Made by a program: the position numbers and the translations under genes
Notes under the pieces: generated by a model
What the model saw: only the letters and a program-made list of their open reading frames with translations
Databases searched by the model: none
What the model was told of the DNA's origin: nothing
Part shown: positions 36,066-46,015 of the stretch, one piece after another
Position numbering within the stretch: position 1 is the first letter of the stretch
Layout: every line of letters starts with the position of its first letter
Assembly (NCBI RefSeq): GCF_000374065.1
Contig: NZ_KB893249.1
Location: 96,052 to 160,051 of the forward strand
From: Spirosoma luteum DSM 19990
Lineage (GTDB): Bacteria > Bacteroidota > Bacteroidia > Cytophagales > Spirosomataceae
Direction of reading: 5' to 3'
Length of the DNA stretch: 64,000 bases

Positions 36066-37234
36066 CTGACATAAAAAAACGCCACATCGCCATTCTCGGT
36101 TCAACCGGTTCAATCGGGACACAGGCTGTGGAGGTGATAAAGGCCCACCCCGACCGGTTTCAGGTGGAGGTGCTCACAACCAACAACAACGCCGAATTAC
36201 TGATTCAACAGGCCATCGAACTCAATCCGAACGTAGTGGTCATCTGTAACCAGGACCGGTACGATCAGGTGTTTTCGGCCCTCGACCCGCTAGGCGTAAA
36301 GGTGTATGCCGGGGCTAACAGCATTGCCTCCGTGGTGCAGATGGATACCATCGATATGGTGCTGACCGCGATGGTTGGTTATGCCGGTTTGCTACCGACT
36401 ATCAAAGCCATTGAAGCAGGAAAAGCCATTGCGCTGGCCAACAAAGAAACCCTAGTAGTGGCGGGCGAGCTAATCACCCGGCTAGCGGCTCAGAAAGGAA
36501 TAAATATTTACCCCGTCGATTCCGAGCATTCTGCCATATTTCAGTGTCTGGTTGGTGAGTTTCACAACCCGATTGAGAAGATTATTTTAACGGCGTCGGG
36601 TGGGCCGTTCAGGGGCAAATCGCGGGAGTTTTTATCGACCGTCACGAAAGCGCAGGCGCTCAAACACCCCAACTGGACCATGGGAGCCAAGATTACCATT
36701 GATTCTGCTACCCTGATGAATAAAGGGCTGGAAGTAATCGAAGCGAAATGGCTGTTCAACCTCCGGGCGGAGCAGATTGATGTGGTGGTCCACCCGCAAA
36801 GCATTGTTCATTCGCTGGTGCAGTTTGAAGATGGGAGCTTGAAAGCCCAGATGGGTCTACCCGATATGCGGCTACCCATTCAGTTTGCGCTGGGGTATCC
36901 AAATCGACTGAAGTCTGATTTTCCGCGTTTCAACTTTATGGATTATCCGTCCCTCACCTTCGAGCAGCCTGACCTGAAAACGTTCCGTAACCTGCAACTG
37001 GCTTTCGATGCGCTTGACCGGGGTGGCAATGCCGCCTGCATCATTAATGCCGCTAATGAAGTGGCGGTAGATGCCTTTCTGCACGATCAAATCAGTTTCC
37101 TGGAAATTTCGGATTTAATCGAATCCTGTCTTTCCAAAGCTACTTTTGTGCAAAATCCTGCTTACGACGATTACGTGAGTACGGATCAGGAAGTGCGTCG
37201 GCTAGCTACGGAGCGAATTAAAACCTTCGTTTAG
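36062..37234 (+). CDS. dxr: 1-deoxy-D-xylulose-5-phosphate reductoisomerase
   Basis: The 390-residue enzyme is the second of the MEP isoprenoid pathway, converting DXP to MEP with NADPH. NADPH loop GSTGSIG (residues 13-19), metal and substrate site PVDSEHSAIFQCL, flexible loop TASGGPFRG, PNWTMGAKITIDSATLMNKGLEVIEA, and DVVVHPQSIVHSLV are all intact. The start overlaps the stop of the HNH gene as ATGA, so this essential gene is now apparently coupled to an acquired cassette; no TAnnTTTG promoter was seen just upstream. rseP follows, as in many Bacteroidota. Confidence 0.97.
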   Translation: MTDIKKRHIAILGSTGSIGTQAVEVIKAHPDRFQVEVLTTNNNAELLIQQAIELNPNVVVICNQDRYDQVFSALDPLGVKVYAGANSIASVVQMDTIDMVLTAMVGYAGLLPTIKAIEAGKAIALANKETLVVAGELITRLAAQKGINIYPVDSEHSAIFQCLVGEFHNPIEKIILTASGGPFRGKSREFLSTVTKAQALKHPNWTMGAKITIDSATLMNKGLEVIEAKWLFNLRAEQIDVVVHPQSIVHSLVQFEDGSLKAQMGLPDMRLPIQFALGYPNRLKSDFPRFNFMDYPSLTFEQPDLKTFRNLQLAFDALDRGGNAACIINAANEVAVDAFLHDQISFLEISDLIESCLSKATFVQNPAYDDYVSTDQEVRRLATERIKTFV

Positions 37235-37391
37235 CTGTTTGTATTATATCGCTCACGCACAGCGTTTTTATTGTTGTTGCGTACTCAAATCGGTAATTTT
37301 TTAGTAGTTCATTTATTGTTGCCGTTCCGACTGCATCGATTTACACGTGTTAAATAAGGTTAAAAACTTGTCTTATCCTGGTTCTGAATAA

Positions 37392-38708
37392 ATGGAAATT
37401 TTAATAATGGCAGGACAACTCATTCTGGGTTTGTCCATCTTAGTTGGTTTACACGAGTTAGGGCACCTGCTGGCAGCCAAAGCATTTGGCATGCGGGTAG
37501 AGCAGTATTTTATCGGGTTCCCACCCAAAGTATTCAGCATTAAACGGGGTGAAACCGAATACGGCATAGGGGCTATTCCGCTGGGTGGCTTCGTGAAAAT
37601 TTCCGGCATGATTGACGAATCACTGGATACGGCCCACACCGATACCGAACCTAAGCCCTACGAATTCCGGGCCAAACCAGCCTGGCAACGACTCATCGTA
37701 ATGCTCGGCGGCATTATCGTCAATGTACTAGTGGGTATCATGATTTTCGTGATCTTAGCCTACAAAAACGGTAATACATACCTGGCTGCCAGTGATGCTA
37801 AATACGGTATTGTAGCCTACGATCTGGCAAAAAGCATTGGCCTGCAAACGGGCGACAAAATCGTGAAAGTGAATGGTAAACCCATCACCGACTTCAACGA
37901 GATTCGCAGTTCCGACGTCTTTTTAGGCAATAACAGTTCCTACACTGTTGACCGGAATGGCAAGCTGATTGACATTTATATTCCCAACGATTTTGTTGAT
38001 AAACTGGCGGACAAAAAAGCTACCGGCCAATTCATTGAACCCATCGAGCCGTTCAAGGTAGCGGAGCTGGTGCCGGGTCAGCCAGCCGCGAAAGCAGGAT
38101 TGAAAGCGGGTGATATCATTACCAGCATCAACGGTACGCCAATCCAGTTTTATCACGAATTCACGGACATTGTGAAGCCCCTGAAAGGTAAACCACTCAC
38201 CCTGGGAATCAACCGAAACGGCCAGCCCGTTACGCTCAGCATAACCACCACCGCCGAGGGTACCATTGGTTTCTACCCGGAGTTTCTGCTGCCCATAACT
38301 AAACAGGACTACACGTTTGGTGAAGCCCTGAGCGTGGGTACGCAAAAAGCATTTCAGGTTGTTTACGATAACATCAAAGGGTTCGGCAAGATATTCCGGG
38401 GGGAAGTTTCGGCTTCCAAAGCCCTCAGTGGCCCAATTGGGATTGCTCAGAATCTGTTTGGCGGTATCTGGGTCTGGGATCGTTTCTGGACCGTAACGGG
38501 ACTGCTCTCTATGGCCCTTGCCTTCATGAATGCGCTGCCCATCCCGGCGCTCGATGGTGGCCACGTCACCATCCTGAGTTACGAGATCATTTCGGGCCGT
38601 AAACCGTCTGACCGCTTCCTGGAAGGTGCCCAGAAAGTAGGTATGGTTCTATTACTCGGCCTGATGGCCTTCGCTATATTTAACGATGTTCTTAAGGCTG
38701 TTTTTTAA
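37392..38708 (+). CDS. rseP: RseP-type site-2 metalloprotease
   Basis: The 438-residue inner-membrane zinc protease has the catalytic HELGH at residues 21-25 in the first transmembrane helix and the second metal-ligand region NALPIPALDGGH near residue 380. Two PDZ-like domains lie between the helices, with AAKAGLKAGDIITSINGTPI clear in the second; FGMRVEQYFIGFPPKVFS after HELGH is standard. It cleaves transmembrane anti-sigma factors or signal-peptide remnants. A 157-base spacer separates it from dxr. Confidence 0.95.
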   Translation: MEILIMAGQLILGLSILVGLHELGHLLAAKAFGMRVEQYFIGFPPKVFSIKRGETEYGIGAIPLGGFVKISGMIDESLDTAHTDTEPKPYEFRAKPAWQRLIVMLGGIIVNVLVGIMIFVILAYKNGNTYLAASDAKYGIVAYDLAKSIGLQTGDKIVKVNGKPITDFNEIRSSDVFLGNNSSYTVDRNGKLIDIYIPNDFVDKLADKKATGQFIEPIEPFKVAELVPGQPAAKAGLKAGDIITSINGTPIQFYHEFTDIVKPLKGKPLTLGINRNGQPVTLSITTTAEGTIGFYPEFLLPITKQDYTFGEALSVGTQKAFQVVYDNIKGFGKIFRGEVSASKALSGPIGIAQNLFGGIWVWDRFWTVTGLLSMALAFMNALPIPALDGGHVTILSYEIISGRKPSDRFLEGAQKVGMVLLLGLMAFAIFNDVLKAVF

Positions 38709-38739
38709 AGAGTTTGGTCAGAAAGTAAGCAGACTTTTA

Positions 38740-38772
38740 CAACGAAGGAAACGGGAAGCGTTTCCTTCGTTG
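38740..38772 (+). terminator. Perfect 14-bp hairpin after rseP
   Basis: Arms 38740-38753 and 38759-38772 pair perfectly around a 5-base loop, starting 32 bases after the rseP stop. There is no proper T-tract, so it may be an mRNA-stabilising or processing hairpin. It argues that the next gene starts downstream of it. Confidence 0.55.
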
Positions 38773-38802
38773 CGCTTGTGCCTGCAATTTTCTGGCTTCT
38801 GT

Positions 38803-39288
38803 ATGTTGCTTATTAGCCTGACCGCCAGTCACTCCCGGCACGAATTTCACGCCAGCGTTACCAAAATGGAGTATAATGCTAAAGAACAGGTGTTTGAAAT
38901 TAGCATACGGATATTTACGGATGACTTTGAAAAAGCTCTTTCGGCAGCCTCAAACAGCAAAGTCAACCTGAACGACGCTTCCGGTCGCGCAACGGATAAA
39001 AATGACCCACTAATTGAGCAATACGTTCAGGCACATTTTCGCTTTTTGACGCCACAGAAGCAAACAAAACCCGTTAAGTACGTTGGGCACGAAGTGGAAG
39101 CGGATGCAAATTGGCTTTATCTTGAAATGCCTTTCGCCGAGCCATTCAGGGGGGGCATGTTGAAGCAGGATGTCCTAATGGAAGCATTCGACGATCAGGT
39201 AAACATGGTCAACATTAAATACCAGGCTCAGAAAAAGACATTTGTCTTCCGTAAAAATCAGCCAGTCCATAACATTTCACTCGAATAA
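38803..39288 (+). CDS. DUF6702-family protein
   Basis: About 161 residues from the ATG at 38803; the frame is open from 38686, and a TTG at 38770 would give a fuller signal sequence. I place the start after the perfect hairpin at 38740-38772, which would otherwise be coding. The recognisable domain begins HEFHASVTKMEYNAKEQVFEISIRIFTDDFEKAL and ends with a beta strand region VNMVNIKYQAQKKTFVFRKNQ, matching DUF6702, a Bacteroidota exported family of unknown function. It follows rseP in the same direction. Confidence 0.75.
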   Translation: MLLISLTASHSRHEFHASVTKMEYNAKEQVFEISIRIFTDDFEKALSAASNSKVNLNDASGRATDKNDPLIEQYVQAHFRFLTPQKQTKPVKYVGHEVEADANWLYLEMPFAEPFRGGMLKQDVLMEAFDDQVNMVNIKYQAQKKTFVFRKNQPVHNISLE

Positions 39289-39300
39289 TAAATTTACGGA

Positions 39301-39329
39301 TTGGCAAGCATCCTAATTTATTAGTTTTG
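39301..39329 (+). promoter_or_regulatory. Promoter of lon
   Basis: TTG at 39301-39303 and TAGTTTTG at 39322-39329 are separated by 18 bases, close to the Bacteroidota pattern. The predicted leader is about 135 bases and ends with a small 6-bp hairpin (39449-39463) just before the lon ATG. Confidence 0.5.
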
Positions 39330-39470
39330 TGTACACATAATGATTATCCGGCCAAATCGTCATATATAGCACAATTGGCACAGGGCTTGCAACTACCTCA
39401 TTTTCCTTGCCTTTCGGTATAACTTAGGCACCGACCCATTGTTGAAAGCTGCCAGCCTGGCAGTGTACTT

Positions 39471-41975
39471 ATGATTTCAGAGAAAGAACTATCAACTCGT
39501 TTATTCCTGTCCGATTTTGACTCGGATAATTTAGAGATTGTCCCACTCGGTTCGCCTGAGGGGGTAGATGATGACTATGAGTTACCGGCCAGTTTACCGA
39601 TCCTGCCGGTTCGCAATACGGTTTTGTTTCCGGGTATGGTTATCCCCGTCACGGTTGGACGGTCGAAGTCGATTCGTCTGGTCAAAAAAGCCTACAAAGG
39701 CAATCGAATCATTGGTGTCGTTGCCCAGCTCAATCAGCAGAAGGATGAACCCACGGCCGACGATCTGTATCGGTTCGGAACGGTAGCGTACATCATCAAG
39801 ATGATTACCCTGCCAGATGGAAACATCACAATTATTATTCAGGGCAAGAAACGGTTTGAAACCGAGCAAATCATTCAGGAGGAACCGTTCATTACGGCAC
39901 GGGTTCGCCAAATTGATGACTCTTTTCCGACGGTGAATAAAAAAGAGGGCAAAGCACTCCTTCAATCGCTGAAAGATGCGGCCTACAAAATTCTGCGCCT
40001 TAATCCTGAAATTCCGCAGGAAGCCCGCATTGCGCTGGACAACATCGAAAGCCCTACGTTTTTACTCCATTTCCTGTCGTCTAATATCAACGCGGAGGTA
40101 GCCGACAAGCAGCGGTTGCTGGAGTTGGCCGAAGGGAACCAGCAGGCCAATCTATTGCTGGAATACATGCTACGTGAGGTACAGTTGCTGGAACTCAAGC
40201 GCGAGATTCAATCGAAAGCGTCATCGGACCTTGATCAGCAACAGCGGGATTATTACCTGCGCCAGCAAATGAAGGTGTTGCAGGACGAACTGGGAATTGA
40301 CAACCCTGACCGCGAAATTGATGAGCTTCGGATGAAGGCAGACCGTAAAAAGTGGCCAGCCGAAGTACGGACCCATTTCGACAAGGAGCTAAATAAACTG
40401 CAGCGCGTTAACCCGATGGCGCCGGAGTACCCGGTCACGATGAACTACGTTGAGTTGATGGTTGACCTTCCGTGGAATGAGTACACCAAAGACAATTTCG
40501 ACCTGAAACGGGCGCAGAAAATTCTCGATGCCGATCATTTCGGGTTGGAAAAAGTGAAGGAGCGGATTATTGAATACCTGGCCGTTCTGAAACTGAAGAA
40601 CGATATGAAAGCCCCGATTTTGTGTCTGTATGGCCCTCCGGGAGTTGGTAAAACATCGCTGGGAAAATCGGTAGCCAAGGCACTGGGTCGGAAATACAGC
40701 CGGATGGCGCTGGGTGGTGTGCATGACGAAGCCGAAATTCGTGGTCACCGCAAAACATACATTGGCGCCATGCCCGGCAAATTCATTCAGAACATCCGCA
40801 AATGCGGTACGGCTAATCCCGTATTTATTCTGGACGAGATTGACAAAGTAAGCTCCGATTTTCGCGGTGATCCTTCCTCGGCTTTGCTCGAAGTACTTGA
40901 CCCGGAGCAGAACTCTACGTTTATGGATAACTACCTCGAGACGGAGTTCGACCTCTCGCGGGTACTGTTCATCGCCACGGCCAACTCGCTTGATACCATC
41001 CACCCCGCCCTGCGCGACCGGATGGAGATCATTGATATTGCGGGCTATACCGTTGAGGAAAAAGTGCAGATTGCGAAAAAATACCTCATCCCCAAACAAC
41101 GGCAGGACCACGGCCTTAAGCCCAAAGACCTGACGATTGATGATAAAGCGATACTGCGCATCATTGAAGGCTACACCCGCGAATCGGGGGTTCGGAATCT
41201 GGAGCAGAAAATTGGTGCTTTGATTCGGAAAGTGGCTAAGTCCATCGCCATGGAGGAAGAGTATAATCACTCCATTAAGGTGGTTGACATTCCCAAACTG
41301 CTGGGTGCCGAAATCTTCGATAAAGAACTGTATGCTGACGATGATATTGCCGGCATCGTAACAGGACTGGCCTGGACGCAGGTTGGGGGCGAAATTCTGC
41401 TCATCGAATCGAGTCTGAGCCGGGGCAAGGGCGTGCTTACCCTATCGGGTCAGTTGGGCGATGTAATGAAGGAATCGGCGGTGACGGCCCTCTCCTACCT
41501 TAAAGCTCATGCCGAGGATCTAGGTATCGACTACCGGGTTTTCAGCCATTATGATTTGCATATTCACATCCCGGCGGGGGCTGTTCCCAAAGATGGTCCG
41601 TCGGCTGGTATCACCATGCTGACCTCAATGACCTCCATTTATACGCAGCGTAAGGTGAAACCTTACCTGGCTATGACGGGAGAGGTGACGTTGCGGGGAA
41701 AAGTATTACCGGTGGGTGGTATCAAAGAAAAAATTCTGGCGGCAAACCGGGCTGGTATCAAAGAAATTATTCTCTGTGCGAAGAACCGGAAAGACATTGA
41801 TGAAATAAATCAGACCTACATCAAAAACCTGACGTTCCACTACGTCGAAACGGTTAATCAGGTGCTGGACATTGCTTTGTTGCCCGGTCAGGTCGGTAAA
41901 CCCATGAAGTTTATCCTGCCTGATGAGGAAGCGGCTTACCGCAGAGAGCAGCCGGAGATGATGAAAGTATATTGA
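39471..41975 (+). CDS. lon: ATP-dependent Lon protease
   Basis: The 834-residue cytosolic protease is of the LonA class. The N-terminal LON substrate domain begins [22 protein letters not shown]; the AAA module has Walker A GPPGVGKT (388-395) and Walker [10 protein letters not shown]; the C-terminal protease domain has the catalytic dyad S711 in [10 protein letters not shown] and K752/K754 in [14 protein letters not shown]. The Ser-Lys spacing of 43 to K754 equals that of E. coli Lon (S679/K722). It degrades misfolded and regulatory proteins. It lies alone between the DUF6702 gene and the AGE-family gene. Confidence 0.98.
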   Translation: MISEKELSTRLFLSDFDSDNLEIVPLGSPEGVDDDYELPASLPILPVRNTVLFPGMVIPVTVGRSKSIRLVKKAYKGNRIIGVVAQLNQQKDEPTADDLYRFGTVAYIIKMITLPDGNITIIIQGKKRFETEQIIQEEPFITARVRQIDDSFPTVNKKEGKALLQSLKDAAYKILRLNPEIPQEARIALDNIESPTFLLHFLSSNINAEVADKQRLLELAEGNQQANLLLEYMLREVQLLELKREIQSKASSDLDQQQRDYYLRQQMKVLQDELGIDNPDREIDELRMKADRKKWPAEVRTHFDKELNKLQRVNPMAPEYPVTMNYVELMVDLPWNEYTKDNFDLKRAQKILDADHFGLEKVKERIIEYLAVLKLKNDMKAPILCLYGPPGVGKTSLGKSVAKALGRKYSRMALGGVHDEAEIRGHRKTYIGAMPGKFIQNIRKCGTANPVFILDEIDKVSSDFRGDPSSALLEVLDPEQNSTFMDNYLETEFDLSRVLFIATANSLDTIHPALRDRMEIIDIAGYTVEEKVQIAKKYLIPKQRQDHGLKPKDLTIDDKAILRIIEGYTRESGVRNLEQKIGALIRKVAKSIAMEEEYNHSIKVVDIPKLLGAEIFDKELYADDDIAGIVTGLAWTQVGGEILLIESSLSRGKGVLTLSGQLGDVMKESAVTALSYLKAHAEDLGIDYRVFSHYDLHIHIPAGAVPKDGPSAGITMLTSMTSIYTQRKVKPYLAMTGEVTLRGKVLPVGGIKEKILAANRAGIKEIILCAKNRKDIDEINQTYIKNLTFHYVETVNQVLDIALLPGQVGKPMKFILPDEEAAYRREQPEMMKVY

Positions 41976-42006
41976 TTGTACTACTCAGGGCAACTCCCGG
42001 GCAGAA

Positions 42007-42085
42007 AAGGCGGCTTTCCAGCGTTGGACGGATTAGAAACAGATAAAAATCTGTGTTGACCGGTTTAACTTTGGGAAGCCGCCTT
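42007..42085. repeat. Long-loop inverted repeat and -7 box before AGE gene
   Basis: Arms 42007-42019 and 42073-42085 are complementary with one mismatch, separated by 53 bases. A TAACTTTG at 42066-42073 matches the -7 consensus for the next gene and touches the right arm. The structure could be the lon mRNA end or a control site over the promoter. Confidence 0.45.
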
Positions 42086-42099
42086 CTTATCTTTACAAC

Positions 42100-43368
42100 G
42101 TGCTCGATTTTCAAAAACTTTCCGCCCTCTATCAGCAGGCACTGCTCCGGCAGGTAGTACCCTTCTGGCTAAAAAACGGCCGGGATAAGCACTGCGGAGG
42201 TTATTTTGATTTGCTGTCGGCTACGGGTGAAGTAATTGAGGGGGATAAGTTTGTAACGCAGCAGGCGCAGCAGACATGGGCTTTTGCCTGGTTATACAAC
42301 AACCTGGATGGCCAATCCGCCTGGCTCGAACACGCCCGGCATGGGGCTGCTTTTCTGAACCAGTTTGCGCATACGGATACGCTTACCTGCCACGCCCAAC
42401 TCGACCGAAGGGGCCGTCCTGTCGTAGCCGCTACCAATGTTAGTCCTGATTGCTCAACCGCAATGGCCTATGCACAACTTCACCAGGCTACCGGCGATGA
42501 TGAGTGGGCAATGTTGGCCAAGCAACTTACCGTTCCATTGCTCCAAAGCTGGAAAGAAACCCGACTCCAGCAAATTGAACAGCTCGATGCGTTCAGGCAA
42601 ATTCGCCACTTGAGTGAGCCAGTAGCTCTGTTGAAGATGCTGCTGGACATGCAGCCACTGATGGACGAAGACTACTGGAAACAGCATGTGGAACTACTTG
42701 TGCAGGAAATTCTGAACGAGTTTGTCGATAAGCGCACGGATATACTCCGCGAATACATTCTGCCGGAAGGCTCATTTATCAATACTCCCGAAGGTCGCCG
42801 TATCAATGTAGGACTAACCTTTCAGACAGCAAGCTACCTGCTTGATTTCTGTGCCGAAGCCACCCCGACCCGGCCGGGCCTGATTGGCAACAAGCAGCGA
42901 AAACTGGCGATGCAGATTGTACAATGGTGTTTGCGCGTTTGTACCCAAAGTTGGGACGAGTTGGGGGGTGGTCTGAATCAGTTCACCGACTTTAAGCAGC
43001 AACCCATTCTTTTTCCAGACTGGCAGCAGAAATGGGGTTGGGTACATACGGAAGCCCTGGCAGCCCTACTAAAATGTTATTTTTATACCCGCCAGTCTGA
43101 ATGTCTTACGTGGTTTAAACGGATTAGCGACTACACATTCCACCACTTTCCAGACCCCAAGCAAACCGGGTGGCACCTGGTAATCGACCAGCATGGGCAA
43201 CCACTTGTCAATGCCAAAAGTCTACCTTCTATTGGCTGTTACTCGACCATCCGCTGCTTAACGGAAGTAGCCCAGCTCCTCACAAGATGCGAACAGGCAC
43301 AACCACAACCACAAGCTCCTGTCCGTTCGTCAAAAATTGTACCTGCGTTCGGCACTGGTAGCGTGTGA
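42100..43368 (+). CDS. N-acylglucosamine 2-epimerase (AGE) family protein
   Basis: The 422-residue product starts with GTG at 42100. It has the (alpha/alpha)6-barrel signature of AGE/cellobiose 2-epimerase proteins: NGRDKHCGGYFDLLSATGEV, FVTQQAQQTWAFAWLYN, STAMAYAQLHQATGDDEW, GRRINVGLTFQTASYLLDF (His usually present at the fold centre is replaced here, so activity is uncertain), and GWVHTEALAALLKCY. Probably interconverts an amino sugar or disaccharide at C2. It converges on murQ, a cell-wall amino-sugar gene, with only 15 bases between, hinting at related substrates. Confidence 0.85.
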   Translation: MLDFQKLSALYQQALLRQVVPFWLKNGRDKHCGGYFDLLSATGEVIEGDKFVTQQAQQTWAFAWLYNNLDGQSAWLEHARHGAAFLNQFAHTDTLTCHAQLDRRGRPVVAATNVSPDCSTAMAYAQLHQATGDDEWAMLAKQLTVPLLQSWKETRLQQIEQLDAFRQIRHLSEPVALLKMLLDMQPLMDEDYWKQHVELLVQEILNEFVDKRTDILREYILPEGSFINTPEGRRINVGLTFQTASYLLDFCAEATPTRPGLIGNKQRKLAMQIVQWCLRVCTQSWDELGGGLNQFTDFKQQPILFPDWQQKWGWVHTEALAALLKCYFYTRQSECLTWFKRISDYTFHHFPDPKQTGWHLVIDQHGQPLVNAKSLPSIGCYSTIRCLTEVAQLLTRCEQAQPQPQAPVRSSKIVPAFGTGSV

Positions 43369-43383
43369 AAACAGAACTTATGT

Positions 43384-44187
43384 TTACCTGGACGCGTACC
43401 CCTCAATAGCCCCACGCACATTACCGAACCGGGCCAGCAGGTCCTCGGCCTCGGCGCGGTCAACGCCAATCTCGCTCATTACCATTTTGGCCGCCCGATC
43501 CTGCAACTTGATATTGGTCAGTTGCATGTCCACCATTTTATTTCCCTTCACTTTGCCTAACTGAATCATGACGGCTGTTGAAATCATGTTCAGCACCAGT
43601 TTCTGCGCCGTTCCCGCCTTCATACGGGTGCTGCCGGTCAGAAACTCCGGCCCCACTACTACCTCAATCGGAAACTCGGCTTCCTTCGCCACCGTCGACC
43701 CTGCATTACAAACGATGCAGCCCGTGAGTAAACCAGCCTTACGGGCTTCCTGCAAGCCACCAATAACGTAGGGAGTCCGGCCCGATGCCGCAATCCCAAT
43801 AACCGTGTCGTGTTCGTTGGGTTTGTAAGGTGCCATATCTTTCCATGCTTGTTCAGCATCGTCTTCAGCAAATTCAACGGCTTTTCGGATGGCACCATCG
43901 CCCCCCGCCATCAAGCCGATAACCAGCTCAAAAGGAACTCCGAACGTGGGCGGGCACTCCGACGCGTCTACTACCCCAAGCCGCCCACTCGTGCCCGCTC
44001 CGATATAAATAAGCCGACCGCCCTGTTTCATACGTTTAACGATTTCAGGAATCAGCGCTTCAACCTGCGGGAGGGAGCGTTCAACGGCCATTGGCACCGT
44101 TTTATCTTCAGCGTTGATATTTGTAAGCAAATCATGAACCGACATTTGCTCCAAATGATCGTAATGAGAGGGTGTTTCTGTAGTCAT
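43384..44187 (-). CDS. murQ: N-acetylmuramic acid 6-phosphate etherase
   Basis: The 267-residue cytosolic enzyme cleaves the lactyl ether of MurNAc-6-phosphate to GlcNAc-6-phosphate and lactate in peptidoglycan recycling. SIS-fold motifs: RLIYIGAGTSGRLGVVDASECPPTFG (phosphate loop at residues 63-69, catalytic E77), GGDGAIRKAVEFAEDD, and FLTGSTRMKAGTAQKLVLNMIS. Length is slightly short but complete. Its start is 125 bases from ilvD's on the opposite strand, so promoters of the two lie back to back. Confidence 0.95.
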   Translation of the reverse strand: MTTETPSHYDHLEQMSVHDLLTNINAEDKTVPMAVERSLPQVEALIPEIVKRMKQGGRLIYIGAGTSGRLGVVDASECPPTFGVPFELVIGLMAGGDGAIRKAVEFAEDDAEQAWKDMAPYKPNEHDTVIGIAASGRTPYVIGGLQEARKAGLLTGCIVCNAGSTVAKEAEFPIEVVVGPEFLTGSTRMKAGTAQKLVLNMISTAVMIQLGKVKGNKMVDMQLTNIKLQDRAAKMVMSEIGVDRAEAEDLLARFGNVRGAIEGYASR

Positions 44188-44270
44188 ACCCCAAAATTAA
44201 CAGGGTCTGGTTTTAACCGACAAATAATCGGCAAATTCTTGTCTTTCTCCTGAACATCATCTTACTTTAC

Positions 44271-44301
44271 AGCGTTATTACACCCTCAGCGAAATTTCGC
44301 T
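44271..44301. promoter_or_regulatory. Two-palindrome operator-like element before ilvD
   Basis: The perfect 12-base palindrome GCGAAATTTCGC (44289-44300) is preceded, 17 bases centre to centre, by the related GCGTTATTACAC (44272-44283). The same pair in the same spacing lies before leuA at 61888-61916. Its position right after a weak -7-like TTACTTTA and 12 bases before the ilvD ATG suggests a repressor site or leader element controlling branched-chain synthesis. Confidence 0.6.
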
Positions 44302-44312
44302 AAATGTAGAAT

Positions 44313-46013
44313 ATGATTACTGAGCAATCAACCACAGAATTAAATCGCTTTAGTCGAACATTAACGCAGGAAATAAGTAACCCCGCTGCCCAGGCCATGC
44401 TATATGGTGTTGGGTTGACAGAGGCCGACATGCAAAAGCCTCAGATTGGCATCGCCAGCACCGGCTACGAAGGCAACACCTGTAATATGCACCTGAACGG
44501 GCTTTCAGTTTACGTCAAACAGGGCATTCAGGCAAGCGGGCTGGTCGGATTGATTTTTAATACGATTGGTGTGTCAGATGGCATGACGAACGGCAACGAT
44601 GGCATGCGTTACTCGCTCCCCAGCCGCGATTTAATTGCTGACTCAATTGAATCGGTCGTGGCCGCCCAGTGGTATGATGGTGTTGTAACAGTGGTGGGGT
44701 GTGATAAAAATATGCCTGGTGCCATCATGGCTATGGCCCGTTTAGATCGGCCTGGCATCATGGTGTATGGTGGTACCATCCGGTCAGGACATTATAAAGG
44801 ACAGAAACTCGATATTGTCTCCGCTTTTGAAGCGCTCGGCAAGAAATACGCCGGCAACATATCCGACGAGGATTTTAAAGGGGTAATTCAAAATTCTATT
44901 CCCGGTGCGGGTGCCTGTGGGGGTATGTACACCGCCAATACGATGGCCAGCAGCATTGAAGCCATGGGCCTGAGTTTGCCGTTCAGCAGCAGCTATCCGG
45001 CCACGCACCAGGGCAAACAAGAGGAGTGCAAAAAAATTGGCGCAGCCATGCGGGTACTGCTCGAAAAGAACATCACCCCCGCCGAGATAATTACCCGTAA
45101 GTCGCTGGAGAATGCGCTGACGGTTGTAATGGCCCTGGGTGGTTCCACCAACGCGGTGTTGCACTATCTGGCTATTGCCCGGTCGGCGGGTATTACGCTC
45201 ACCCTCGACGAAATTCAGGCCATTAGTGATCGGGTGCCTTTCCTGGCCGACCTGAAGCCGAGTGGAAAGTACTATATGGAGGATATGCTCGAAATTGGTG
45301 GTGTTCCGGCCGTGATGAAATACCTGTTTGAGCAGGGTATGATTCATGGCGACTGCCTAACGGTTACGGGTAAAACCATAGCCGAAAATCTGGCCGATAT
45401 CCCGTCCCTGAATTTTGACACGCAACAGATTGTACGTCCGATAAGCAATCCCATCAAAGCCACTGGTCATATCCAGATTCTGCGTGGTAATCTGGCCCCT
45501 ACGGGTTCAGTAGCGAAGATTACGGGTAAGGAAGGCCTGAAATTTGAGGGCACTGCAAAAGTATGCGAACACGAAAGTGAGGTGATCGAAGCCTTACAGA
45601 AAGGTGAAATTTTGCCGGGACAGGTAATCGTTATCCGCAATGCAGGCCCTAAAGGTGGACCTGGTATGAGCGAAATGCTGAAACCGACGTCGGCCATTAT
45701 GGGCGCAGGGCTTGGCGATAAAGTGGCCCTGATTACCGACGGTCGTTTTTCGGGCGGCACCCACGGTTTCGTGGTCGGGCACGTAACGCCCGAAGCGTTT
45801 GACGGTGGGCCGATTGCTCTGGTTCATAACGGCGACCGGATTACTATCGACGCTACCAATCGCCTGTTAACACTGCATATTTCTGACGAAGAGATGGTAC
45901 ACCGCAGAAGCGAATGGAAGCAATCCGCACCTCCGTTCACGAAAGGGGTACTGGGTAAATACATTCGAAGCGTAAAGTCGGCTAGTGAAGGGTGCGTAAC
46001 GGACGAAGATTAG
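44313..46013 (+). CDS. ilvD: Dihydroxy-acid dehydratase
   Basis: The 566-residue iron-sulfur enzyme of valine, isoleucine and leucine synthesis converts dihydroxy acids to 2-oxo acids. Cluster cysteines lie in [18 protein letters not shown] and [15 protein letters not shown]; further signatures are [47 protein letters not shown] and [21 protein letters not shown] (catalytic Ser in the last). It opens the ilv block; a methyltransferase gene begins two bases after its stop. Confidence 0.97.
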   Translation: MITEQSTTELNRFSRTLTQEISNPAAQAMLYGVGLTEADMQKPQIGIASTGYEGNTCNMHLNGLSVYVKQGIQASGLVGLIFNTIGVSDGMTNGNDGMRYSLPSRDLIADSIESVVAAQWYDGVVTVVGCDKNMPGAIMAMARLDRPGIMVYGGTIRSGHYKGQKLDIVSAFEALGKKYAGNISDEDFKGVIQNSIPGAGACGGMYTANTMASSIEAMGLSLPFSSSYPATHQGKQEECKKIGAAMRVLLEKNITPAEIITRKSLENALTVVMALGGSTNAVLHYLAIARSAGITLTLDEIQAISDRVPFLADLKPSGKYYMEDMLEIGGVPAVMKYLFEQGMIHGDCLTVTGKTIAENLADIPSLNFDTQQIVRPISNPIKATGHIQILRGNLAPTGSVAKITGKEGLKFEGTAKVCEHESEVIEALQKGEILPGQVIVIRNAGPKGGPGMSEMLKPTSAIMGAGLGDKVALITDGRFSGGTHGFVVGHVTPEAFDGGPIALVHNGDRITIDATNRLLTLHISDEEMVHRRSEWKQSAPPFTKGVLGKYIRSVKSASEGCVTDED

Positions 46014-46015
46014 TT

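Noticed and set aside
40389..41270. 293-codon minus-strand frame inside lon
   Set aside because: Antisense shadow of conserved lon catalytic sequence, no domain of its own.
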